Below are positions 41,660 through 51,807 of a stretch of 64,000 bases of DNA, one piece after another. The stretch spans positions 95,901 to 159,900 of the forward strand of contig NW_005434632.1 in the NCBI RefSeq assembly GCF_000315625.1. The letters run 5' to 3'. Position 1 is the stretch's first letter. Every line of letters begins with the position of its first letter. The translations under genes were made by a program, and so were the position numbers. The DNA comes from Guillardia theta CCMP2712 (taxonomy: Eukaryota; Cryptophyceae; Pyrenomonadales; Geminigeraceae). The notes under the pieces were generated by a model that worked only from the letters and a program-made list of their open reading frames with translations, ran no database searches and was not told where the DNA came from.

Positions 41660-43281
41660 TCAAACCTCGCTTCTTGGATTTCTTGTTTCCTGGGAGCCTC
41701 CCAACGTCTTCGAAAGATCGTTTTTTGAGAATCTGTTGTTTCATTCGTCATCATATGTCTACTTACAGCACTTCCCCTTGCCTTGGATTCTTGCTCGCTT
41801 AAATCTTGATGATTGGCGACATTGTCGAATGTCAAGTTGTCATACTCCTCAAATCCGTCGATCGAAGCTCCCTTCCGCTTCATCTGTTTGGTGCCGTGCA
41901 GACAGTCAGATCAACGGCCCTCAGTCTCCTAGTCATCCCCGCTGAACAGGCTGCGGGCACAGCAAACCATGAAAAGCTTTTACCTGCTTCAGACGATGAC
42001 GTTCTTTCTTGCTCACTTGAAGGCGGAGGAAATTGTCTTCTTCAAACTTGGTTCTAGCCATGACTGTCAGCCTCTCCTCTCCGCTGTTTCCCAGCTTTTA
42101 CCTGTGTGCAAGCTCTTCGTCCTTGTACTGCGAGGAAGCTCCAATGGATTCCCTGGACTAACATCAGACTCGAGTTTGCAGAGCTAGTCATGTAACATTT
42201 CAACAGGAGCGTCGTCAAACTGCTCCCGAAGTGCCATGACAATCTCACTCTGTTACAGTCTGACGTCAGTAGTGGGTCAAGAAAACTCCTGCTCCCCACC
42301 TTGGCTGCCTTCTTAGCTTTTCTTTCATGCGCTCTCCTTTTCTTGGCCTCCTCCCTTCAAATTGCCATGAGCTTGTACAAGTCATCATCAGTGGGCTCAC
42401 TTGTCTTCGAAGTGCATGGCAGAAATCTTTGGGGGTCGGTAAACCCCTTGTTTGTCAGCTGCATCTCTATCTCCCTCTTCTCCATCTTTCACAACCAATC
42501 AGCAAACAGCTTCCCACGTCTCCCATGCACCTTCTTCATCTCCCTCCTCTCGCGCCCCTGCTGTCTCTCCGGGTGCAAGCAGAGCCTCGGGGTTCGGCTT
42601 GAATCGAAGCTGAAGAGGAGTCACCCCGACTTGGCAATGCTTGCCTTCTCCTTACCGCGTTCTCCTGCTCCGCCGTGGACGACTCCGTGTTAGTGTTGAT
42701 CTTGAGCAGCTTGTCCATCTGGTATTTCAGCTGCAAGACTGCTCAGTGCCGAGGAGTCTCGTCAGGGGTCAGACCTTAGTGTCCATCGGTCTCATCTTCT
42801 CCATGAAGATCCTCAGCTCGATGAGCTTCTTGATGACAGGATGGTTCATGATCGACATCCCGTTGAGCTTCAGGAACAGGTAGAAGGACAGGTTCGTGCA
42901 GTAGCTGAGCAGCAGCTGCAGCTTCAGCTCCAGGTACGAGACTCCGTTGCTAGTCGGCAGCGCCCCTTCCTTGACCCTCTCAGTGTCTGCAGACAGTTGC
43001 GTCCGTACTTCTGCTATCTGGCTCTTAAAGTCTCTGAGCATGGCGATCAGGTCCGGCGCTTCAGCTGTCAGCACCTCCTCCCGCAGTTGTTGGGAGACGT
43101 CGGCAAAGGCGTCAACAGCCTGATCTGTCTCTTTCACATGCTCTTTGTCGTGATCGACAATCTTCTTCGCCGACTTCTTCTTCTGCGCTGAATTCACTGC
43201 TCCTTTTGCCTTGGGTGTGGAGCTCGGAGTATTTTGATTTGCTGCTTTGTTTCTCACCTTCTCTCTGCTAGTTTCAACCAT
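41660..43281 (-). CDS. NGDN: Neuroguidin/LCP5-like protein with Sas10/Utp3/C1D domain
   Basis: A nucleolar U3 snoRNP/small-subunit processome factor by family. Exons: 42775-43281, 42656-42730, 42531-42597, 42401-42458, 42300-42354, 42197-42249, then about 42113-42157, 41983-42063 and 41764-41883, and a short last exon. The Sas10/C1D domain is clear: NGVSYLELKLQLLLSYCTNL, MNHPVIKKLIELRIFMEKMR then PMDTK|LKYQMDKLLKI. It is followed by the con-served downstream elements PNPEALLA, VYRPPKISAMHFED, EEAKKRRAHERKAKKAAK, IVMALREQFDDAPVE, FEEDNFLRLQVSKKER and MKRKGASIDGFEEYDNL, in the same order as in animal neuroguidin. A Lys-rich N-terminal region precedes the domain. The exact C-terminus is uncertain: stop at 41660 by one phase, 41629 or 41469 by others. 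Confidence 0.85.
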
Positions 43282-43734
43282 TTTGTCTTCCTGGCCCCTG
43301 AAATCAGATCGCCATGTTCACCCTTGCCCTGCCATAAAATTCTCTAGTAAGATTATTGAAACTTCGTTTCTTGACCTGCCCCCTCTGTAATAAGTTTCCC
43401 CCTTCTTCTGCAGCAACGGCAGAGATCAAAATGTATTCCATTCCCTCGTCTCTCTTTCATTAGATGGATGATTTCTCCTTTCTCTCCACCTCTCCTTCGA
43501 GTTACGCGCAAATATTTCCCCTGGTCCCCCGCATTAAACCTCCTTCCCCCTCCACTATCCCGCAATCTTCTTCCTCATCTTTCCGTGTCTTCGATCCAAG
43601 GCCAGCTTTCGTGACCACATCCCTCCCTTCGCTCTTCCTCCACTCCTCACTCCTCCTCCTCTCCTCCCTCCCTGAACCACGACCGCACGTGCATTTCTGC
43701 AGCAGTAACAAACAACAAGTCCGCCCCGGCAGGT
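43282..43734. other. CT-rich spacer, no gene seen
   Basis: Upstream flank of the neuroguidin-like gene. It is rich in CTCC and TTCC between 43440 and 43680. Opposed open frames have simple-sequence composition and are not taken as genes. Confidence 0.35.
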
Positions 43735-43890
43735 CAAACTCTCTAGTGAAATGTCTCCGACGGCCGCCGGAGGCACTGGCCCGGCCCCGGACCCCCGGCC
43801 TCCGGCCCACCGGGCCTGCGTTTCACCGGGCGCGACATGCCTTTCTTGACCCTCACATCACGATTGTTTACTCAAAGTTAAGTTAAATTA
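43735..43890. repeat. GC-rich island 4 (short) with AT-rich end word
   Basis: About 110 bases of CCGGCC-type sequence (43755-43845) ending with TTTACTCAAAGTTAAGTT at 43867, extended by AAATTA. A truncated TTTACTCATCC follows at 43908. It is the shortest island carrying the end word. Confidence 0.6.
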
Positions 43891-44537
43891 TTAATAGAAA
43901 AGTTTACTCATCCAACAAAGCCGAGCAGCGGTTGATCTGGCTACCCACCCCTCCTTCAGATGCCCTCCCATAGGAGAACCACCAAGGTTATTCTTTTCTG
44001 CACGGAACAAACAATTTTACCACCCTAGATTTAATCCACCCACCCCTCCTGTTCTCCCACCCCCATGCCGGTAAACCCAAATCAACCATGGACCATTATA
44101 TCACACCCCTACCCTCGAAATATCAGTTAAAGTACCTCCTAGTCTCTAACCTCGGACACCACCCCTGCTCTGTTCTATCCTTCCTCGACTTGCAATCCCC
44201 AAGCAGACCCCTACGAAACGAAGATATTCACCCACCCCACCTATGCATGCAATCGTACCTTCATACCCAGCTTTCTTTGCAGTTACCCCATCAATACCAG
44301 CTCAAAGTAGGGGTACTGTATGTGGTAGTCATTCAAGGAGGGGTCATAGGGGAAACGGTAGGGAGGGGTGGTGCTGGGTAAGGTCGATGGGCATGCAGAC
44401 GCTTCTGGGGACGTGTTGAGGACAAACCCGTAGACCCCTTGCTCCTCTCTGGTTTTGTTCCGCTCCTGTTGAACATCTACTCACCTTGTAGCATCTCGTT
44501 GGACCAAATCATCGCTGCCCTCTGTATCGTCTCGTAG
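43891..44537. promoter_or_regulatory. Spacer with C-run and G-run arrays upstream of the ZIP gene
   Basis: C runs of the ACCCACCCCTCC / CACCCCTACCC type from 43940 to 44250, switching to G runs (GTAGGGGTACTG, GGAGGGGTCATAGGGG, GGGAGGGGTGGTG) from 44305 to 44380. No supported exon. Confidence 0.4.
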
Positions 44538-44666
44538 GTGAGGGGGTTCACCCCTGCTCCTACTGGCGTCCAGGGACACTCGTGCTCGCTTTTTGCACAT
44601 TTCTGCGGAAAATTAGGTCTTGATTGCATCGGATATCAGCTTTATTACCCACAAAAGTTTCAAATC

Positions 44667-46013
44667 ATGCCAGAAAAGCTTGTTAGCCTCAAGATTGGAG
44701 CGCTCTTTGCGGTCCTCGTTGCGTCGGTCATAGGAATAATGATCCCTATACTTCGATGGCGGAATCAAAGCCCCAAAGAGTCGCGAGCAGGGGCGTTCTG
44801 GTATTTCATTCTTAGATCCTATGCAGCTGGCGTCATGCTTGCTTTAGCATTTGTTCATATTATCGCCGATGCGCTAGCTACCATGGATGGTCTGACTGGA
44901 AATTTTCCGATAGGTTCAGTTTTTGTAATGCTGGGTGTTATGACCATGATGATTGTTGAGAGACTCTCCTTGGATTTTGGATCCTTCTTCAGCAAAAAAT
45001 CTGAAGATGGGGTGTCTGTCGTTAGCCAAGAGTCTTCACAAAATCCAACACCCTCTGATTGCGCTAAGCCTCCATACTCTCCTGCAGATTTTCCCCAGGC
45101 ACATCCGTACGGCATTGCGCCAGCTTCACTAGGGTTGAATTATCCAGCGGATACGATCATCTCACCTCATGCAATACAAATGCAGCATCGTGTACTGCCG
45201 CTGGGACCAGTCCAAGACGTCGAGAGCTCCACTGACCTGTCACAGGACGATGCCAAGCCGAAGGTGATGCTGGGCATGCTAGAGCTGGGGATCGTCGTTC
45301 ACTCGGTCATCATTGGAATGGATCTTGGCGTAAAGACAGACAGACCTAGTGCGATTGTTGGACTCGTGATAGCTCTTTGCTTCCATCAGTTCTTCGAAGG
45401 CCTTGGGCTGGGATCTTGTATCGCCAACGTGATGCATGATAAGGATTCTCAAGTGAACTGGTGCAAGGTGCGTGGCGGACTTGACTTGTCAACTACCTTC
45501 ATGTAGTTGCCTTGCTCACACGTGACCCTCCAGGTCGTCATGATGGTCGCCGTCTTCTCCTTGACATTCCCACTGGGAGGCGCCTTGGGTATGATCAGCA
45601 TCGCAGCAGAGTCCTTTCATGCCGACAACCTGTTCCAACCATGGCTTCAAGGTGAGCCCCCATGCTGACTTCGATTTTGGTCTTACCCACTCGTGGTCGC
45701 GTTTCCTGTTGTGTTCTTGTATTATTGTTGTTGTGTTGTTGTTGCTCTTGATTCGGTAGGAAATGATGGCTCTTCACTGCAGGAACCTTGGATGCGATAA
45801 GTGGGGGCGTGCTTGTATATTTAGCTTTTATTCATTTCATTGCTGGTATTGCAGTGCTACTCCATGCTCCAGGTTTCACTTACTTTATTTCTCTCAGAGG
45901 ATTTCAACAGAGCAGACATCAACTCGCGGGAGAACTTGGCCCTGCGATGGCTAATGCTGCTCAGCGTCGTCCTCGGAGCCACTTGTATGTCTTTGTTAGC
46001 ACTTCAAGCTTGA
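44667..46013 (+). CDS. ZIP-family divalent metal (zinc/iron) transporter
   Basis: A membrane importer of Zn2+ or Fe2+ into the cytosol. Exons 44667-45467, 45534-45651, 45783-45845 and 45898-46013 join in phase to about 365 residues. Eight membrane segments can be traced. The signature helices are TM4 LELGIVVHSVIIGMDLG (H-S-x-x-x-G) and TM5 ALCFHQFFEGLGLG (H-Q-F-F-E-G, the metal-binding pair). TM6-TM8 follow in the later exons (VAVFSLTFPLGGALGMI, ISGGVLVYLAFIHFIA, LMLLSVVLGATCMSLLAL). The TM3-TM4 loop of ~100 residues is Ser/Pro/Asp-rich and has few His, unlike many plant ZIPs. An in-frame upstream Met at 44538 would add 43 residues without similarity; the start at 44667 fits a typical short N-terminus. 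The G-run spacer precedes it. Confidence 0.9.
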
Positions 46014-46635
46014 GTTGTACAGCTATTCATGTAAAAACAAGGATCTATAATGCTCTCCTACCACTCGTCATCCCAGGATGCCATCTTACACGTCCGTTTC
46101 CTGGCAGGTTCTATCGTACAACTATACATGTTTATGCCGCTTGCCCCTTCCCCTTTCCTTCCTCCTCTTCTCTTCTCGTACCTTGTCCTACCCATTCCGC
46201 CTCCTCCTTTCGCTGAGTCAACGGTTGTCCGAGTCTACCACTGCATCAGCATTTTCGCTGTTCGGTGATATTGCGAAGTTGAGTAAAAAAAACCTTTGGG
46301 AACCTTTGAAATGGCGGGGAAGCAAAGACACCGGAGGAGGGGGGAATACGAGGTGGAGTGGGAGAGCACTGGGAGGAGAGGAAGAGAGGAGGATACAAAT
46401 GACCGGGATGTAATGGTGAAACAGAGCAAGTGTCCTCTTCGTAGGTGTACACTCACTCTCGCTCCTTCTCTCCTCTCCTTCTCTCCCCATTCCTCCCCTT
46501 TGCTGTCACTTGTGAGGTTTGCACATTTTTTGTTGTGAGGCAGACTAGACAGTGCCTTGTCATCAGCTGAATTTCTTCACCCTCATGTTTGGTGTCATCA
46601 GAAGCCATTGCGGAGCTTGACGAGGAATATCGCAG
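46014..46635. other. Spacer, no gene seen
   Basis: Between the ZIP gene and the coiled-coil gene. CT-rich around 46140-46210 and 46455-46500. A segment at 46603-46635 ending in an AG might be an untranslated first exon of the next gene. Confidence 0.35.
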
Positions 46636-49600
46636 ATGGAGTCCAGTGCCCACCTCGAAGTGTTAGCATTGAAGCGACAGGTTGACGACCTTGTCTTTGA
46701 TCGACCCTCCTCTCATCTTGTTGGTTTGCAGGAGATTTCCAACAGGCGAAAGATGTTTGAAGCAACCATCAGGCGCAAGGAAGAAGCGCTCTCTCAGTCA
46801 CGACGATCCTCAGGTGCAGGGCTGGTGCGTGCACGAACAACATCCGGCAATGTTGACTGATGTCGCAGCTTCGCATTGGCAAAAGAGACTCCGAGAGTTC
46901 GAACATTCGCGGGAAGAAGCGAAGAAGAGGAATGAAGATGTGCGACGTTGAGTGAGAGGGAGATTTTGGCGATGATATCGTTCCCTTATTCAGCTCTTGC
47001 TGGCGCTCAAAGACATTCAAAGCAATATGACGCAAACGGGGTAATTTGCGCTGTTATTGGCTTGGAGACGTTGACTGCCACTGTCAGAGCCATCTTCTCC
47101 CAAGAGTTTGCAACTCTGGAGGTAGTGAGAGGCTCATGTCCTCCATCTTTGCTGATCGTGTGTCAGAGTGAGAAAGATCGAGTCAGACGATACGTTGACA
47201 ACAACATGCATCGATGGTTCGCGCAACGGGCACTACCTCGTTGCCGCCTGACGCCTGTGGGCGCATGCAGGGTGGACGAGTACAGGGAGAAGAAGAAGCA
47301 GAAAGAAGAGCAGGCAGCAAAGGCAAAGGAGAAACATGTACACCGTACTGTCTCATGCGTTGTCGATCTGATTCCTATGGATCTGAAGGAGAGGATGAAG
47401 ATGCTGGAGGAGAAGTCAAGACGCTCTCAAGGGCATTCCGATCAAAATCTGCAGGAGCGGAAAGCAGGTTGGAACATGCTGCTCAACTCCGTGGGGTGTT
47501 GACATGTTGTAAGCTCGCGATTCTCAATACCAAGACCCAGAGACTTCAAATGGTGCCCGTTGCTCCTCCAGCCTCACCTGCTCACTCTTCTCTCCACTCA
47601 CTGCCATGACGCTACTCGATGCTGTCATGTTGACTGCGTCATGTTTGGCAGATGTGCATGCATCGGTGCAAGGGCGTGGAGTGAAAGTTGTTGGGGCCAA
47701 TGAGGCCAGGAGGGTGAGTTTGATCCCAGAAGACAAGGACAAGCAAGAGATGGAGGGAGCGACGACTGTGCAAGAGGAGATGCGATCACCAAATCGAGAT
47801 GTTGTTGTCAAGGTTGAGCACCGAACCTCCGAGAAGTTCAACAGGAGCACGGACGACGAGGATCGTTCGCTTTCGGATGGGCATGGCGAGAGAAGGAAGG
47901 AAGGAAGCGACAAGGCCGAGCAGAGAGGGAAAGAAGAAGGATCAAATCAAAACATCGACAAGGACAGAGAAACCAAGAGGGAGGAGGTTAAAGGCTTCAA
48001 GCAAAGTCCAGAAGGGAAGCAAATGAAAGTGACCAGCGGGTCAGACTATAGCCTGCAAGGGCAGGCGATCCACGAGTTGAGCGCAAGAGGAGAAGACAGT
48101 GAAGACGGTGACACGACGAGAGTGAAGAAGGCGGGGGAACGGGGAGGACACGAGGAGAGAGAAGAGGACACGATGGGAAGGATCGAGAAAACCATGGAAG
48201 TTGAGAAGCAGGAGGAAGAAAGGAGGGCTTTAGATCAAAGACGGAGGGAGGAGGAGGAGAGGCAAGCAGCAAGGAGAGAGGAAGGAGGGAGGGATGAGGC
48301 AAGACGAGAAGCCGAGAGAAAGGCTGAAGCACAGCGCCGAGAGGAGGAGAGGAGGCGAGACGAAGAGCGGCGCAGGGACGAACAGGAGGAAGAGAGACGA
48401 GCACAAAAGGGGCGTGAGGAGGAGAAGAGGCGGGAGGAGGAGAAGAGGAGGGAGGAAGAAAAGAGGAGGAGGAAGAGAAGAGGAGGGAGGAAGAGCAGAA
48501 GGAGGCTGAAAGGAGGGAAGAGGAGAGGAGGCTGAAAGAGTCGATGGAGCATGAAGGGAGGCAGAAAGCAGAGGAAACCAAAGTACGGGAAGCAGCAGCA
48601 CGAACGAGCAAAGCGCAAACAGAGCAGACAAGAAAGTCACTGGATCAAGAGCAAGAGGTGATCGGCTACTTTCTTTCTTCTCTCTCCCTTACTCCCCCTC
48701 CTTTGTTCCTGCATACTATCCTTTCCGCTTCCCTGTTCGCTTCTCTTTTTCCACCCCCCCTCCCTCGTCTCCCCCTCTCCATGCCATCTCACTTACGCCT
48801 CCTCACTTTTTCAGGATCACATCATGATGTCCATGGTCTGCTTGCTCAGAGCTTCTGCAGTCCTGCTGACAAACTTGCAGACTGACGAACAAGTTCAGTC
48901 GTACCTGAGCCAAACCCTCCCTGACTTGCGGACACACCTCAAGGTGATCGAGCTTGCGTTCAAAGGAAGAGGAGGAGAGATTGGCGGAGCGAGCGGGCTA
49001 GGGAGGGAGGGAGGGAGGAAAAGAAGGGCATGCAGGACGGGGAGGAGAAAGAAGGTGAGAAGGAAGTTCTGAACTACCTGAAGGTCGTGAAACATCTGGT
49101 TGTGCAATTGGACGCAGCGACTAAGGAGCACGTGGCAAGCCAAGAGCCTTTCCCCTCCAACATCTACAACAACAACTTCTACCAGATCTCGCTTCAGAAA
49201 CTTGTCTGCGAGCATCCCCTGCTGGCCGATTGCTGTGCACTGATGTAGGCTGACAGGCCTTGATCGTGAAAGACATCACCTCCAACACGAATGCTGTCTC
49301 AAAGGTCTGGCAAGAGTGAGATTTACATCTGTCGAGGTGAAAATTTGTACGCCAACCCAGAACGGTCTGGAGAACAGTGCGGCCTCCTTTGCTGAGCTCA
49401 TCAAGAGGTCTCCTCCTCCTCTTGTGCTGTGCTCTGCTCTGCTCTGCTCTAGCTTTTGTCCTTCATTCCTCTCGTTTCTTACCCTTCATCTCCCTTTGTT
49501 CCTTGGTACATCACGATGTTTTTTCTGTCTGCCCTCTCACCTCCTCTCTTCTTCTCCCCTCCTCTCTTCCTGCCTCCTTCTTGTCTCTGCTCCTCCCGCT

Positions 49601-51143
49601 CACTCAAGATCAGGGTGCCCGGAGGAATCATTTCCAGGTCCTTCGTGCAGGTTGATTCCTCCTGTCTCCTCCTGCCTCCTCCTCCTCCTCCTCCTCCTCC
49701 TCCTCCTCCTCCTCCTCCTCCTCCTCCTCCTCCTCCTGCCTCCTCCTCCTCCTCCTCCTCCTCCTCCTCCTCCTCCTCCTCCTCCTCCTCCTGCCTCCTC
49801 CTGCCTCCTCCTCCTCCTCCTCCTCCTCCTCCTCCTCCTCCTGCCTCCTCCTCTCGTTTTCGCCTTCTCCTGCTTCTGCTCCTCATGATCCTCACAAACT
49901 CAGGACTACCTGTGGGACTGCAATCCAGCAGACTACGAGGAGGCAAGGCTCTTTGCGACAATCGAAGAGGTAGAGGAGCTGTCCTGCCGATCCTGCTGCG
50001 CGGGTTGTAGAGAGCAAGAGCCTTACCGCCTACGAGCAGGAGAAGCAGGAGATTTGGCGGCAAGTCAAACGGCACATGAGTAGCATCAAGGATCACGTGG
50101 CTCCTTCCTCATTCGCAGAGGCCATGTCGCATGTAACCCCCGACCTCTGACGCCTCCTGTGATGGTTTGAGGGACCACGTCAGGTGCTCATGGGAGCTCA
50201 GAAACCGACGCCTGCGACCAAGGTCAAGATTGACTCCCTTCCCTCTCGCTCCTTGTGACGTCATAGAGCAGAAGAAGATCGAGGCTTTCCTCCTCCACGT
50301 TGCTGGCTATGCTGTACAACCTGCCGCCTCTGCTGGTACCTCTCGTTTGTCTCCTCAGAGCTGGTCGGCTGAACCTGTCGCAGGGCCAGGTCAGGTAGGG
50401 AGTCAGCCATCGAAGCAAGGTGCTCGCAGCACCTCTCGTTTCCTTTTCTTCTCCTCTTCCTCCTCTTCCTCCTCTTCCTCCTCTTCCTTCTCTTTCTCTT
50501 CTTCCTCCTCCTTCTTCGCCTCTTTCTCTTCCTCCTCCTCCGCCTCACCTTCCTACAGATGAGGACCGACCTCAAACAGCTCCTGTCAAGTCCAGCACGA
50601 GCCAGCTGCACAAGATCGCCAAGTTTGCGGGATCTTTCCTGGGAAAGAAGAGTTCGACCCCCTCTTCTCTGTCGCGCATGTTGGCGACGCCGTCGTTGGA
50701 GCAGTATGACTCGAGGGAGGAGGAGGCTGGAAGGTTTGACCATGTTGGTTGATCCTGCAGGCATGGAAAGGAAGCGTCTGATGAGGAGGAGGAGGTTGTT
50801 GTGAACATCAAGAAGCCTCCGTTTGCTGTTCGTCTCTTCTGATTTCTCAGCCACGTGCTGATTTCTTGACAGTATGCCAAGGCCGTCGCTTCTCATGGCG
50901 GAGGCTCCAGTACGATGCGGCCGTCGACTGCCCCGCAATCTCTCGGTCCCGGACTTGCTGAGAGGGAGCTCAGACTGATCGACTGCTCTTGTCTTAGGCT
51001 CGTTGCTCAAAGGAAGCATGTGGTCTACCAAGACGCCGGTGAAACTTTCTTTCTATCACCTTCTGCTGCTAGAGCTTGTTCGATGTGCTTGTTTATGTTT
51101 GTTGCAGGTGGAGGATGGTCAGCAGGATGATTTTGATTTCTGA
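46636..51143 (+). CDS. Long coiled-coil protein of unknown function, many exons
   Basis: Exon content follows from MESSAHLEVLALKRQ at 46636 to an acidic end VEDGQQDDFDF with TGA at 51141-51143. Recognisable pieces are KMFEATIRRKEEALSQSRR, WQKRLREFEHSREEAKKRNE, CQSEKDRVRRYVDNNMHRWF, a very long Glu/Arg/Lys helix (about 47860-48650) of EER-type repeats, and then a more globular part. That part includes MMSMVCLLRASAVLLTNLQ, NYLKVVKHLVVQLDAATKEH, IYNNNFYQISLQKLVCE, IRVPGGIISRSFVQ|DYLWDC, EEARLFATIEE|SKSLTAYE and EIWRQVKRHMSSIKDHVAPS. Splice sites support most of these joins, but not all were resolved. The layout (long charged coiled coil followed by a helical domain) recalls GLE1-like or scaffold proteins, but no diagnostic motif was found, so I give no name. 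Two adjacent genes are possible. Confidence 0.5.
49676..49853. repeat. (CCT)n tract, ~180 bases with interruptions
   Basis: Tandem CCT units broken by a few TGCCTCCTCC interruptions. It lies in an intron of the coiled-coil gene shortly before the acceptor at about 49900, so the transcript carries a huge polypyrimidine tract. Confidence 0.95.
50447..50545. repeat. TTCCTCTTCTCC-type polypyrimidine tract
   Basis: Imperfect CCT/CTT repeats ending just before the CTACAG acceptor at about 50560 in the coiled-coil gene. Confidence 0.85.
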
Positions 51144-51436
51144 GTAAAGGTTCTGCCCCTGCTCTGAGACTCCTGCCGTCCCCCTTCTCCTCCTCTTCCT
51201 CCTCCTTCCCTCCCCGGCTCAGATAGCAGCCGATCGCTACGATTCTCCGCCTGGTCAGATTTCTTTCCTTTCTCGGGGACCTTGACGAGCTGAAGTGGAA
51301 GCAGGGTACGGCACATTTGATTTCATTTCCTTTGTCTTACATTTTCAACTCTCCTGCTCTTTTTGTCGCCTCTTGCTCCTCCTCTCTTTCCTCGCCCTCT
51401 CGCCCCTCCCTCCAGCTCTCCCTCCCTTAGCGCCCG
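51144..51436. other. Convergent 3' spacer
   Basis: Between the stop codons of the coiled-coil gene and the FHA kinase. A + strand stretch at about 51236-51300 (LRLVRFLSFLGDLDELKWKQ) is open and could be a further exon of the coiled-coil gene if its stop at 51141 is bypassed by splicing. Confidence 0.3.
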
Positions 51437-51776
51437 CTAGCTTGCGGTTCTATTTCTCTTCCTTGCCCGTGTGCGAAGGGCTGGAGAATCTGCAAGGGAT
51501 TAGACGCAGAGTTTGATTGTTGCTCTGTGCTGACCTGCCGACTTGAACCAATCATGTTTCTTCGCTTCCTGCCACCACATTAGGTCAATGGCGCGGGTGA
51601 GGAGATGATTCGATAGTTAGATCATCATCATCATCTTCATTTTCATCTCCGTCGTCGTCGCCGCCATCTTTCTTCACCCCCCTGCCCCTCCCCCCCCATC
51701 CTGCTCCTCCCGCTGCTCCTCCTTCTCCAATCCTCCTCCTCCTCCTCCTCCTCCTCCTCCTCCTCCTCCTCCTCAT

Positions 51777-51807
<31 letters not shown>

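Noticed and set aside
47997-48640. Ser/Leu/Pro-rich - strand frames
   Set aside because: They are the antisense of the Glu/Arg coiled-coil exon of the + strand gene.
49316-50010. Poly-Leu/poly-Pro open frames across the CCT tract
   Set aside because: They are translation of a microsatellite in three frames; the tract lies in an intron.
46636-51143. Naming the coiled-coil gene GLE1
   Set aside because: The charged helix followed by a helical domain is suggestive, but none of the conserved GLE1 core motifs could be found by eye.
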